Source of the DNA: Deltaproteobacteria bacterium
Lineage (GTDB): Bacteria; Desulfobacterota; Desulfobacteria; Desulfobacterales; Desulfatirhabdiaceae
Assembly (NCBI GenBank): GCA_016219185.1
Contig: JACRBZ010000031.1
Coordinates: forward strand, 62,001-126,000
Length of the DNA: 64,000 nucleotides
Direction: 5' to 3'
The notes beneath the pieces are model-generated. The model was not told the origin of the DNA. It searched no databases and saw nothing but the letters and a program-made list of their open reading frames with translations. A program made the translations under genes and the position numbers. Below, piece after piece: positions 18,117-26,670 of the stretch (within the stretch, counting starts at the first letter, position 1; the number at the start of each line of letters is the position of its first letter).

Positions 18117-18971
18117 TCAGGAACCCGTCTGGAGGGATGCAGCAAGCTCATTTGCCCATTGCAGTGTCTGACTTGCCACCTTTTCAAGCTGTGCTTCGGT
18201 AAGCCCGATCCGCTCACAAGCTGTAAGAGATGGCTGATATTGCAGCCCTTCCCTGCCGACACCAATGCCCGCCATCAAACACAATACATCCGCCACATGA
18301 ACCACATCAATCAGATGACTGGTTTTGGGAGCGCCGTCCGGATCATGATGCCAGCGTACCGCGCTGATAATACTAGGAGGAAACGACCAGCGCTTCAGAA
18401 TGTTGGCACCGATTTCAGCATGGTCAATTCCGAATATACTGCGTTCGACCTGTTCAAAAGGCACATCCTGCATCTCTTCCCCATCTATCACAGCGATATC
18501 GTCTTTCACATACCTTCCCAGCACCATTTTCCCGACATCATGAAGCAGCGCCGCCGTAAACACTTCTTCAGAAACAGAAAGCTTCAGCTCTTTCACCAAA
18601 ATTTCCGAAGCCACGGAAACGGCGATGGAGTGTCGCCACAGGTCTCCGGGCGACAAATCATAGCCTTGAACAGGCTTATCAATAATGGCACCGACACAGG
18701 TCGCCAATACGATTTGAATCAGTTTTTTCCAGCCGATCATAAGGATGGCCTGTCGGATTGAACCAATCTGTTTGGGAAGACCAAAAAAGGCTGAGTTGGT
18801 CAGCTTCAGAATGTTAGCTGTCAAGCCGGGCTCATACCGTAAGATTTGTTCGATCTGCGCATTTGACGTATTCTCATCTTTCAGCAGCGTCAGCAGTTTC
18901 AGCGCTGCGGCAGGCATGCTGGGGAAAGACTTCACATCGTCCAAGATCAAGTTGAGTTCTTTTTGATTCAC
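18117..18971 (-). CDS. HDOD-domain signalling protein
   Basis: The protein has 284 residues and is soluble. The HDOD core (about 15-215) includes FPSMPAAALKLLTL, ANILKLTNSAFFGLP, the helix LLHDVGKMVLGRY and IGANILKRW, the layout of the HD-related output domain. HDOD proteins are usually non-enzymatic relatives of HD phosphohydrolases; the metal-binding residues cannot be judged complete here. It overlaps cheD by four bases (ATGA) and is followed by cheY, so a chemotaxis-linked role is likely, but the substrate or partner is unknown. A second HDOD gene lies at 59158. Confidence 0.85.
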   Translation of the reverse strand: MNQKELNLILDDVKSFPSMPAAALKLLTLLKDENTSNAQIEQILRYEPGLTANILKLTNSAFFGLPKQIGSIRQAILMIGWKKLIQIVLATCVGAIIDKPVQGYDLSPGDLWRHSIAVSVASEILVKELKLSVSEEVFTAALLHDVGKMVLGRYVKDDIAVIDGEEMQDVPFEQVERSIFGIDHAEIGANILKRWSFPPSIISAVRWHHDPDGAPKTSHLIDVVHVADVLCLMAGIGVGREGLQYQPSLTACERIGLTEAQLEKVASQTLQWANELAASLQTGS

Positions 18972-19441
18972 AGCTCTCTTTTTACTCCTTTACTGCTGAT
19001 AATCACCTGGCCTGTTGAGATATTAAAATAGACCGTACGGCTGGCAACTCCCCCCACATCTTCAGCTTCAAGCAAGATATTGTTTTTCCAGAGCAGTTTT
19101 TTCAGGATGGTGTGATTCCGTTCTCCGATTTGAAACATTTCGCTGTTTCCCAGGGGCTGCCCGCACCCGGCAGCTTTAATCACCATCCGACTTTTCTGTC
19201 CGCCTAAATCATACAATTGCCGGAAGAGTTCCGGAACTCCGGTATCTACGAACATATAAGGATTTTCAGAAGCCTTTTGCAGATTGATCTTTGAAAGCGG
19301 CAGCATGGCATGAAGAAGCCCGCCGACTTGAGCTGCAGGATCATACACCATCAGTCCCAAACAGCTTCCAAGTGCGTGGGTGACGATCATATCATCCCTG
19401 CATCCAGTTTTCATATCCCCTACAGCTACAACATGGTTCAT
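18968..19441 (-). CDS. cheD: Chemoreceptor glutamine deamidase CheD (catalytically complete)
   Basis: The protein has 157 residues. The full triad is visible: T21, C27 in ALGSCLGL and H44 in GGLLHAMLP. These are the same residue numbers as in the Thermotoga CheD enzyme as I recall it. It deamidates receptor glutamines and can be sequestered by CheC-type phosphatases. It sits between cheR and the HDOD gene (four-base overlap with the latter) within the main chemotaxis operon. The paralogue at 10235-10753 lacks the Cys and His, so this copy should supply the enzymatic activity. Confidence 0.92.
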   Translation of the reverse strand: MNHVVAVGDMKTGCRDDMIVTHALGSCLGLMVYDPAAQVGGLLHAMLPLSKINLQKASENPYMFVDTGVPELFRQLYDLGGQKSRMVIKAAGCGQPLGNSEMFQIGERNHTILKKLLWKNNILLEAEDVGGVASRTVYFNISTGQVIISSKGVKREL

Positions 19442-19523
19442 CTTTGATGGTCCCGTTAAAAGTCAAAAGTGGCTTTGAATAAAGCGCAAGATGCAAACCG
19501 GCATTTACCAGCAGGGTCGCTGT

Positions 19524-20336
19524 TTATTTTCGATACGTTGCCGGCCTAATGTATTTGAACTTATGCGTAATAGCAGATAACCCTTCGGAATGTCCCACGA
19601 AGAGATAACCGCCGGGCTCAAGAAGGTCCCAGAAACGGTTAATCAGATGCTGCTGCGTAACACGGTCAAAATAAATCATCACATTACGGCAGAAAATCAC
19701 ATGAAATGGTCCTTTCATCGGCCACGAATCCATCAGATTCAGGCGGGCCAGACGAACCATGGATCGGACATTATCTGAAACCTGATAGGCGCATGCGATA
19801 TTTCGCGATTTGACAAAATACTTTTGCAGATAAGACGAGGGAATGTCCTTCAAAGCATCTTCAAAATATAAGGCTTTTACGCCTTTCTCAAGCATTCTTC
19901 TTGAAATATCGGTGGCCAGAATCAATACATCTCTGCGATCAATGTCCGACAGGTGTTCTCTCAACAGCATGGCCAGAGAATACGGCTCTTCACCCGACGA
20001 GCAGGCCGCGCTCCAGAACCGCATTCGCTTTCCTTTGAACTGAGGCAGCACTGTTTCGCACAAATATCTGAAATGCTCAATTTCCCTAAAAAAACTCGTC
20101 TTGTTTGTGGTCATGGCATCAATCATTTGATCAAGCTCATGATCACCGGCATTGCTCTCGATGAATTTCAGATAGGATTCGACGGAATCCATGCCGATGG
20201 CACGAAACCGCTTCATCAGTCTTGCCTTGACAAGCGCTTCCTTGCCATCCTTTAGATTGATTCCACAATGCCGATATACCAGATCCGATATTGTTCGGAA
20301 TTGTTTGTCATTCAGTTCATGGGAGACCTGCATCAT
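19524..20336 (-). CDS. cheR: Chemoreceptor methyltransferase CheR
   Basis: The protein has 270 residues. The N-terminal helical domain is followed by the SAM-binding domain, with FWSAACSSGEEPYSLAMLL (motif I), the VIFCRNVMIYFD block and GGYLFVGHSE. It methylates receptor glutamates for adaptation. The gene start overlaps the cheA stop by one base (TAATG), so CheR translation is coupled to CheA. CheB is encoded 2.5 kb downstream in the same group. Confidence 0.95.
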   Translation of the reverse strand: MMQVSHELNDKQFRTISDLVYRHCGINLKDGKEALVKARLMKRFRAIGMDSVESYLKFIESNAGDHELDQMIDAMTTNKTSFFREIEHFRYLCETVLPQFKGKRMRFWSAACSSGEEPYSLAMLLREHLSDIDRRDVLILATDISRRMLEKGVKALYFEDALKDIPSSYLQKYFVKSRNIACAYQVSDNVRSMVRLARLNLMDSWPMKGPFHVIFCRNVMIYFDRVTQQHLINRFWDLLEPGGYLFVGHSEGLSAITHKFKYIRPATYRK

Positions 20337-22879
20337 TAATAGACCTTTTCCAATCTGTCTTCCTTTTTGTCGGTCATTTCCGCTGAGGTGAGCTTCATCA
20401 GACCCGCAATATCCACGATCAGCCCGACCCTCCCGTTCGGCATGATGGCGCCGCCGGAAATTCCCGGAATCTTCTGCATCGTTTCCCCAAGGGTTTTTAT
20501 CACCACCTGCTGCCTGCCGACCAACTCGTCAATAATCAGCCCTGCCTGATTCCCGTCGTCTTCAATGACGACTACCAGCTCTTCATGATCATCGCTGCTG
20601 TCCGCTATTTCGTAAAGACGGGTCAGGCGATACAGGGGAATCAATTTCCCCTGAAGGCTCAGCACCCGCCCCTTGTTGAAAATCGTTGAAATGTCCTTGG
20701 GATCCGGTTTGATGGATCGAACAATAGAGACAGTTGGGATGACATATGTTTCCTGACCCGCCCGCAAAACCATTCCATCAATGATCGCCAGGGTCAGGGG
20801 AAGACTCATGCGAAAAACAGATCCCTTGCCCGGCTCGGACGTAATCTCAACCTGGCCGCGAAGGGATTCGATGTTTTTTTTCACCACATCCATGCCAACA
20901 CCCCGGCCTGACACATCGGTAACCACTTCAGCCGTTGAAAATCCGGGTTCCAGAATCATGTTGTAAACATCACGATCGCACACAGCCGAGCTGTCCGTGA
21001 TCATCCCCTTTTCAATCGCCTTTGCCAGAATGGCATTTCGATCCAACCCCTTGCCATCATCAATGATTTGAACCACCACGCTTCCTGCGGAATGGAAGGC
21101 GGACAGTTTCACCGTGCCACTGAGCGGTTTTCCATTTTTCTTTCGCACTTCCGGCGATTCGATACCATGATCCACGGCGTTTCTGACCATGTGAACCAGG
21201 GGATCATTGATCACATCCACAAGATTCCTATCGATTTCGGTATCTTCTCCTTCCGTAACAAAGGTCACGTTTTTTCCGACTTTTCGGGCAACATCCCGAA
21301 CCAGCCGCGCCATTTTCTGGAAAGTCGCCTTTAGCGGCACCATTCGCATCGACATCGACAGATCCTGAAGTCCCCGAACGATCTTGCTGGTATGATTCAC
21401 TTTTTTCAGAAGTTCATAGTGGGCGGCCTGCATGACCACATTGTCCTGCGCCACCATGGAATGGGCTATCACCATTTCACCCACCATATCAATTAAACGA
21501 TCAAGGCGATCCGTACTGACCCGAACCGATGTTTCAACAAATTGTTTGGCAGGCCCCTTCATCCGTTCCTGGGCGCGAAGGGCATGCGCCACATCATTCA
21601 CCGATGCCGTTCCGGTTTTGATTGCCGCCATGCCAAGGGGTTCTTTCGAATGATCCTGAACCAGCGTCTCTATCGATTGCCTATCGGCCTTGCCCTGGGC
21701 GACCAGAATATCCCCGATTCGGGGAGAGGCCATGTCATCCCTTTCTTCCGATACACCCGCAGCCTCCGGGTTCATCAGGGCGTCCATCAGTACATCGTAC
21801 CCTTCGGGCTTGATCAGCGGTTCTCCGCCAAGCGCCTTTTCAACCGCATGCATCAGGGTTTTAATCATATCCAGAGAGCGCAGGGCAAGATCGGCATAAC
21901 CGCCCTGATAGCGAATCTCTTTGTCCCGAACCCGGCTGAGCAGGGATTCCGCATGATGCCCCATTTCTGAAAGGAGAGACAGCTCCAAAAACGCCGAAGT
22001 TCCTTTTATGGTATGAAAGGCACGAAATACCGTACCCACGGCATCCATATCTTCCGGATCCACTTCAAGTTCAAGAAGCGCTTCCTCAGCCCGAGCAATC
22101 AGATCGTTGGCTTCCGCAACAAATTCGCCAATAAGATCGGAATCCGGATCGTTGGGCATATAATCCCGCAGGGCATCATCCTTTTGCTGGGAAGGTTGCT
22201 TGATTTCGGACTGCTTTGGCTGAATGTCGTCCGGGTTTTCCATCAGTTGAATTGCCCGCTCGACACAAATACCCGCTTCTGTCCAGGCGTCCGCCAGAGT
22301 ATCCACTTCAAGCAGCAAAATCGCATCCAGAATTTCTATTGATTTAAGCATCTGATCTTTAACAGAATTATTGATCCCGTCACGATCAGAGAAAGCAACC
22401 AACGATTGTTTGATTCTCGAAACACCGGGCGCATCATCCGGTTCCTGTTGAACCCATAACGCTGCCAGATCGTTCAAGTCCGTTTGAAGCACGGTACTGT
22501 TCTCGGCATCAACAATCAAAGGTTCCGGTGCAACCGCGTCGCCGGAAATTATCTGATTCAGAGATTGAATCATCGTATCAACGAGATCTTCAGAAAGAGC
22601 CCCCTCTTCCAGACATTGCTTGCAAACACAGAGGCTTTTGCTCACCGTCTCAACAGAGGCAAAATTATTGCAGGCGGTTTTGAGAACAATGCCGTTAATC
22701 CCCTGAACAGACAGCTCAAGGACCAGAGAGAGGGCGCTGAATGCGTCGGGAATGCACGGAAGAATCGCATACAGCTCTGAACTGGCCGCATTCCACCCGT
22801 CAACGTCATTCAGACCGATGGTTTCAACCGTGTCAATAACCGACTGGAGTTTTTGGATGATTTCTTCAATTGGGTTCAT
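20336..22879 (-). CDS. cheA: Chemotaxis histidine kinase CheA
   Basis: The protein has 847 residues, longer than the usual 650-700. The extra part is an N-terminal helical region of about 240 residues with no phosphorylatable His motif. The HPt domain follows, with phospho-acceptor H289 in RAFHTIKGTSAF. A linker module around 395-450 (GDILVAQGKADRQ, AHALRAQ) is next, then dimerisation helices, the HATPase (HMVRNAVDHGIE, GRGVGMDVV) and a C-terminal CheW-like domain. No separate CheY-binding P2 domain is obvious. It phosphorylates CheY and CheB in response to receptors. It is transcribed after flgM and flgN and coupled to cheR. Confidence 0.95.
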   Translation of the reverse strand: MNPIEEIIQKLQSVIDTVETIGLNDVDGWNAASSELYAILPCIPDAFSALSLVLELSVQGINGIVLKTACNNFASVETVSKSLCVCKQCLEEGALSEDLVDTMIQSLNQIISGDAVAPEPLIVDAENSTVLQTDLNDLAALWVQQEPDDAPGVSRIKQSLVAFSDRDGINNSVKDQMLKSIEILDAILLLEVDTLADAWTEAGICVERAIQLMENPDDIQPKQSEIKQPSQQKDDALRDYMPNDPDSDLIGEFVAEANDLIARAEEALLELEVDPEDMDAVGTVFRAFHTIKGTSAFLELSLLSEMGHHAESLLSRVRDKEIRYQGGYADLALRSLDMIKTLMHAVEKALGGEPLIKPEGYDVLMDALMNPEAAGVSEERDDMASPRIGDILVAQGKADRQSIETLVQDHSKEPLGMAAIKTGTASVNDVAHALRAQERMKGPAKQFVETSVRVSTDRLDRLIDMVGEMVIAHSMVAQDNVVMQAAHYELLKKVNHTSKIVRGLQDLSMSMRMVPLKATFQKMARLVRDVARKVGKNVTFVTEGEDTEIDRNLVDVINDPLVHMVRNAVDHGIESPEVRKKNGKPLSGTVKLSAFHSAGSVVVQIIDDGKGLDRNAILAKAIEKGMITDSSAVCDRDVYNMILEPGFSTAEVVTDVSGRGVGMDVVKKNIESLRGQVEITSEPGKGSVFRMSLPLTLAIIDGMVLRAGQETYVIPTVSIVRSIKPDPKDISTIFNKGRVLSLQGKLIPLYRLTRLYEIADSSDDHEELVVVIEDDGNQAGLIIDELVGRQQVVIKTLGETMQKIPGISGGAIMPNGRVGLIVDIAGLMKLTSAEMTDKKEDRLEKVY

Positions 22880-23005
22880 GGAATTTGCCGTAATTGGGGT
22901 TATGTGGAAGATTATTGTGAGGGGAGTGTGTTTGCTGGCAAAATATGCCTTGCCCTATCTCAGTCATTCAAACAGACATGGCCCTTAAGCGAATTCCATG
23001 GCAGT

Positions 23006-23506
23006 TTATACACTGCTGGAAAGAACTGTACCGCAAACTTCCCCCTGATACATTTTTCCGGTACGGAAATATACCGGAGGCGGTGTCACCAACTGCACAA
23101 TCAGATTGATTGAAGATCGAATCAGTTTTAACGAGTGCGTTATCAAAGACTTATTGATTTCATTTTCTTTATGAATGTCCTGAACAAGTGAAGAAATATC
23201 CGCAGCGCACTGGATCAGCTTTAAAGAAAACGGAATCTCCACTCTCTGAGCCAGTTGCATCAACGTCAGGCCCAGGGGCGGACTCCCCAGAAAATCGGAT
23301 ATCTTTCCCACAACCTCTTTTCGTTTTTCATCTTTTGCGTGAATCAACGACAGAGTCTTTTCTTTCTTGATCCGGGCCGCATTCACCGCATCCAGTTTTG
23401 CACTGACAACTGCTTTTTTTTCACTCTGCAAAATATCCAGCAATAACCGGTAAAGGCCTGCCAGATCCTCTAATACCACGATCAATTCCTTTAACATATT
23501 TTCCAT
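23006..23506 (-). CDS. flgN: FlgN-type export chaperone
   Basis: The protein has 166 residues and is almost entirely helical. The N-terminal helix MENMLKELIVVLEDLAGLYR and the long basic/acidic coiled coil match the FlgN pattern. FlgN chaperones FlgK and FlgL to the export gate; both clients are encoded downstream. The call rests on helix pattern, length and its place after flgM, since FlgN sequences diverge strongly. About 220 bases with no gene separate it from flgM. Confidence 0.72.
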   Translation of the reverse strand: MENMLKELIVVLEDLAGLYRLLLDILQSEKKAVVSAKLDAVNAARIKKEKTLSLIHAKDEKRKEVVGKISDFLGSPPLGLTLMQLAQRVEIPFSLKLIQCAADISSLVQDIHKENEINKSLITHSLKLIRSSINLIVQLVTPPPVYFRTGKMYQGEVCGTVLSSSV

Positions 23507-23726
23507 ATTATCGCCCGTTTTTTTTAAAGTAATCCAAAATTAATTAAAACTTGTTCCGACCTGTCAACCGCAATCACAGTGCAAATCTCCCTTATTCCGA
23601 GTTCCTGAAATTCCCCTGCCTCAAATAGACGGAGAGAAGGGGGAATAACAGACGGAAGCTTTCATGCAATGGGGGACGGCCAGCCCACAGATACCCGAAA
23701 AGAAATCCGTATTCCAAAACAGAGAA

Positions 23727-24038
23727 CTATAACAGCTCATTCAGCAGAGATTCGCCCATCAGACGGTGTGCAATTTTTTCTGAAGAAACCTGGTAAGATC
23801 CCTGGGCAATCTGATTTTTGATCTCTGTCACTTTCTCAATCCGAACATCGGGAATTTCCTGCAACTGATTTTTCGCCATCTGGATTTCTTTGGCCATCGG
23901 GGACAGCAATACCCGATCTTCGCTGGAATCCAAAACGGATTTATTATCGGCCGTCTTTCCTTTTCCCCGAAGTCTGGATGTCTGACTGGTATAGGCTTTT
24001 ATGTCTGCAGGACGATTTGCTTCAATGAAGTTCACCAT
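23727..24038 (-). CDS. flgM: Anti-sigma-28 factor FlgM
   Basis: The protein has 103 residues. The C-terminal half carries the FlgM pattern: VLLSPMAKEIQMAKNQL, then VRIEKVTEIKNQIAQGSYQV and a final helix AHRLMGESLLNELL. It holds FliA inactive until the hook is complete and FlgM is exported. AAGGAG lies six bases before ATG 24038, so this start replaces a longer frame starting at 24074. A sigma-28-like promoter lies about 40-70 bases upstream, consistent with feedback control of FlgM by FliA. The gene follows the broken flgJ. Confidence 0.9.
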   Translation of the reverse strand: MVNFIEANRPADIKAYTSQTSRLRGKGKTADNKSVLDSSEDRVLLSPMAKEIQMAKNQLQEIPDVRIEKVTEIKNQIAQGSYQVSSEKIAHRLMGESLLNELL

Positions 24039-24077
24039 ATGATACTCCTTCACGTGTTGATGGTTACCCTGCATAGA

Positions 24078-24105
24078 ATATCAGCGTTTATCAGACAAAA
24101 CTTTA
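24078..24105 (-). promoter_or_regulatory. Sigma-28-type promoter for flgM
   Basis: On the minus strand TAAAGTTT starts at 24105 and GCTGATAT lies at 24085-24078. The -35 box is a perfect match to the FliA consensus and the -10 has two changes from GCCGATAA. The gap after TAAA is 16 rather than 15. In enteric bacteria flgM is partly transcribed by FliA. Confidence 0.5.
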
Positions 24106-24181
24106 GCATTATTTCCCTCCATTGGCCGCAGCGCTCAAAATGGATTCGCCCGCTCCAGTGATCTTAACATGCAACGACCGG

Positions 24182-24519
24182 CTATTTCAAAGGGTCCGGA
24201 TTGATTTTTTCCGGAGTATTTTCCAGTTGTCTTCGAACCATCGCAGACAACCCTATGCCTCCGGATGCCGAAAATGTTTTTGCCAGTTCGGAATCCAGCA
24301 TCGATGCAAACATTTCTTCCGCCTTTCCGCCGCTTGTCAGCCCGCCCTTGGGAATTACGCCCGCATCTCCTTAAACATATTCTGAATAAACAGGGTCTCC
24401 ATATCCTCGCAAGCAGAGTTTATCTTGGCACCCTGAGAAAGTGAGCGGGTTGCCCTTGGGTTCATCCCCATGCCGGTATCAAAACCATACCCGGTTGTTG
24501 TTTTAAACGATATATCCAT
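24182..24519 (-). pseudogene. flgJ: FlgJ rod-capping protein, split by a frameshift
   Basis: The first frame starts at ATG 24519 and reads 54 residues, with the FlgJ motif ACEDMETLFIQNMFKEMRA, then TAA at 24357-24355. From 24355 a second frame continues the FlgJ pattern as IPKGGLTSGGKAEEMFASML, then DSELAKTFSASGGIGLSAMV and RRQLEN, and stops at 24182. Together they give about 111 residues, the size of the FlgJ N-terminal rod-binding domain, with no muramidase domain. One base lost, or two gained, near 24356 explains the split. Position between flgI and flgM is canonical. A sequencing error, a true mutation or recoding are all possible. Confidence 0.8.
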
Positions 24520-24589
24520 TCAGTGTCCCCTGACATTTTGACAGCGCTGCGCCTGCCGTTGATTCCACGCGTTTGTTATCCGGTATCGC

Positions 24590-25714
24590 CTACATAATCT
24601 CCAGCTTGGCCTGCAGCGCACCGGCTGCTTGCAGGGCCTGAAAGATAGAAATCAAATCGCGAGGTGTGACCCCCAGCGCATTCAAAGCCCGGACAATTTC
24701 TCCGATACTGGCGCCGGACTCCATCAGATAGATCGGGTTTTTTTCTTCTTTTACCGAAATATTGGTATTGGGTGTTGCCACGGTCTGCCCCTGGGAAAAT
24801 GGCATGGGCTGCGAAACATCGGCCGATTCTTTAATCTGTATGCTCAAATTTCCTTGAGCAATGGCAACTTTCGAAATCCGGACATTTTCACCAATCACAA
24901 CCGTACCGGTCCGTTCATTAACAACCACCTTCGATATCTGATCCGGAGTCACACTCAGACCCTCGATGACGGTTACAAACCCGACCACGTTATCCGCATA
25001 TTTTGGAGGAACACGTACATCGATACTGCCCGAATCCGAAGTCCTGGCAATCGAAGATGAAAAAGCCGTATTGATGGATTCCGCAACACGCGTGGCCGTT
25101 GTAAAGTCCTGATGGTTCAATGTAAGGAGCAGACTTTCCTTGTTCTTGAAACCGGATGAAACTTCCTTTTCAATCAGGGCGCCTCCAATAACGCGGCCAA
25201 CGGTTGGAAAGTTTTTTTGCGCGCTTCCACCGGCACCCTGAGTAGAAAATCCGCCGGTACTGATCGCCCCCTGACCAATGGCATACGTCTGGCCGTCAGC
25301 GGCCTTTAACGGAGTAAACAGCAGGGTTCCCCCCTGCAAGTCTTTTGCGTCACCGATCGAGCTGACCGAAATATCCATTCGAGCGCCAGGCCTGGCAAAC
25401 GGTGGCATATCCGCGGTAACCATCACGGCTGCAATGTTTTTCACCTTGATATCGGTCGGATTCACCGTCATCCCCATTTTTTCCAGCATGCTGGCCAGGG
25501 ACTGAACCGTGAATTTGGCCTTATCCCCATCGCCGGTTCCATTTAAACCCACAACCAGACCATAACCCACGAGTTGATTTTGACGAACTCCCTGAATTTC
25601 AACTATTTCCTTGATCCTTACCGCATGCGCGGCAGCAACCAGACACAAGGGAATACCCAGCGCAATCACTACCTGAATCCAGACCGACCGACTGTTCGAG
25701 CATATTTTTTTCAT
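24590..25714 (-). CDS. flgI: Flagellar P-ring protein FlgI
   Basis: The protein has 374 residues. An N-terminal Sec signal peptide (IQVVIALGIPLCLVAAAHA) precedes the conserved VRIKEIVEIQGVRQNQLVGYGLVVGLNGTGDGD. The C-terminus, ALNALGVTPRDLISIFQALQAAGALQAKLEIM, is also typical. FlgI assembles in the periplasm around the rod with help from FlgA, and needs the FlgH L-ring. The gene follows flgH by 79 bases. Confidence 0.96.
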   Translation of the reverse strand: MKKICSNSRSVWIQVVIALGIPLCLVAAAHAVRIKEIVEIQGVRQNQLVGYGLVVGLNGTGDGDKAKFTVQSLASMLEKMGMTVNPTDIKVKNIAAVMVTADMPPFARPGARMDISVSSIGDAKDLQGGTLLFTPLKAADGQTYAIGQGAISTGGFSTQGAGGSAQKNFPTVGRVIGGALIEKEVSSGFKNKESLLLTLNHQDFTTATRVAESINTAFSSSIARTSDSGSIDVRVPPKYADNVVGFVTVIEGLSVTPDQISKVVVNERTGTVVIGENVRISKVAIAQGNLSIQIKESADVSQPMPFSQGQTVATPNTNISVKEEKNPIYLMESGASIGEIVRALNALGVTPRDLISIFQALQAAGALQAKLEIM

Positions 25715-25793
25715 GGAATCACCATAACAACGGTTATCCGGTTATGACATGAGAGAGGCCAGCCCCCATAACCGGATGTCTGTTTTTACCTGG

Positions 25794-26636
25794 TTAGAAT
25801 GGGGAGATGACGTCAATAATATTGGCCAGCCAGCCTTTGCGCTGCTGATCATTCACGATTCCTGTACCACTGTAAGCAATTTTGGCATCTGAAATATACG
25901 TAGACAGAACCACGTTTTCAGACGAAATATCCCTGGGCCGGATCACTCCGGTTACCATAATCAGTTGTCTTTCATTATTGACAATGACTTCCCTGGATCC
26001 GGAAATAGCCAGGTTCCCGTTCGGCAATACCCCAATCACCCTTGTGGTGATATCCGCACTCAAATCGCCGCTTCGGCTCGTTCCACCCTGGCCGGTAAAC
26101 TTGGTGGTTAATCCGCCCGCGATTCTGGAAAATGGGTTTAACCCCCCTGTAGTCGAGACGTTGTTTTCAAGGCCCAGAAACTTGTCAACGCCAACCGTAA
26201 CCGATGAATCTCTGCCGGTATTGGTTGAAGCGTTGTTGGAAGCCTTTGAGGATTCCACGATTTTGATGGTCACGATATCCCCAACCCTTCTGGCCTTCGG
26301 GTTAACAAAGAGTTCGCCCATTGTGCCATTTTCCTGCCAGAGAGACCCTTCTGCAGAAGACGGCGGTGGTTCAGCCGCCATATATATTGGCTGATGCTGT
26401 TCGACCATCGGCTGAGCCTGCCTGATCGGGGCTGCACACCCCCAGAGAAATCCCATCATCAGGGAGCACAGACATCCCATTTTGATAACCGAAAAGCCCC
26501 ATGAACGCAGATCACGGGTCGTTCGGAAAAAGATATCCGGAATATTTCCATCTTTACGTCCCGCATATTCAGGACTTCGCGGCTGTGTTTTCATGTCTTG
26601 TTTTGACCCAAAGACCAAAAGCAGTTGATTCATCAT
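25794..26636 (-). CDS. flgH: Flagellar L-ring lipoprotein FlgH, with long N-terminal extension
   Basis: The protein has 280 residues as drawn. The lipobox LWGC with Cys67 precedes the mature FlgH domain, which has VNPKARRVGDIVTIKIVESS, KFTGQGGTSRSGDLSADI and VTGVIRPRDIS. FlgH forms the outer-membrane bushing. The ATG at 26636 has a strong GAGGAGGT site, giving 66 residues before the lipid-modified Cys, far longer than a normal lipoprotein signal. An internal ATG (residue 53) would leave a signal of only about 14 residues without basic residues. The start is therefore unsettled. Confidence 0.92.
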   Translation of the reverse strand: MMNQLLLVFGSKQDMKTQPRSPEYAGRKDGNIPDIFFRTTRDLRSWGFSVIKMGCLCSLMMGFLWGCAAPIRQAQPMVEQHQPIYMAAEPPPSSAEGSLWQENGTMGELFVNPKARRVGDIVTIKIVESSKASNNASTNTGRDSSVTVGVDKFLGLENNVSTTGGLNPFSRIAGGLTTKFTGQGGTSRSGDLSADITTRVIGVLPNGNLAISGSREVIVNNERQLIMVTGVIRPRDISSENVVLSTYISDAKIAYSGTGIVNDQQRKGWLANIIDVISPF

Positions 26637-26670
26637 TACAGCACCTCCTCAAGCAATACGGTCGCATACT

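Noticed and set aside
17634-18761. Plus-strand open frame of 375 codons
   Set aside because: It lies fully opposite the HDOD and CheY genes, has no family features and no ribosome site; the minus-strand genes have clear domains.
23507-23726. TGGCCGT and TTGCA in the flgN upstream region as a sigma-54 promoter
   Set aside because: The distance between the GG and GC elements is two bases too long.
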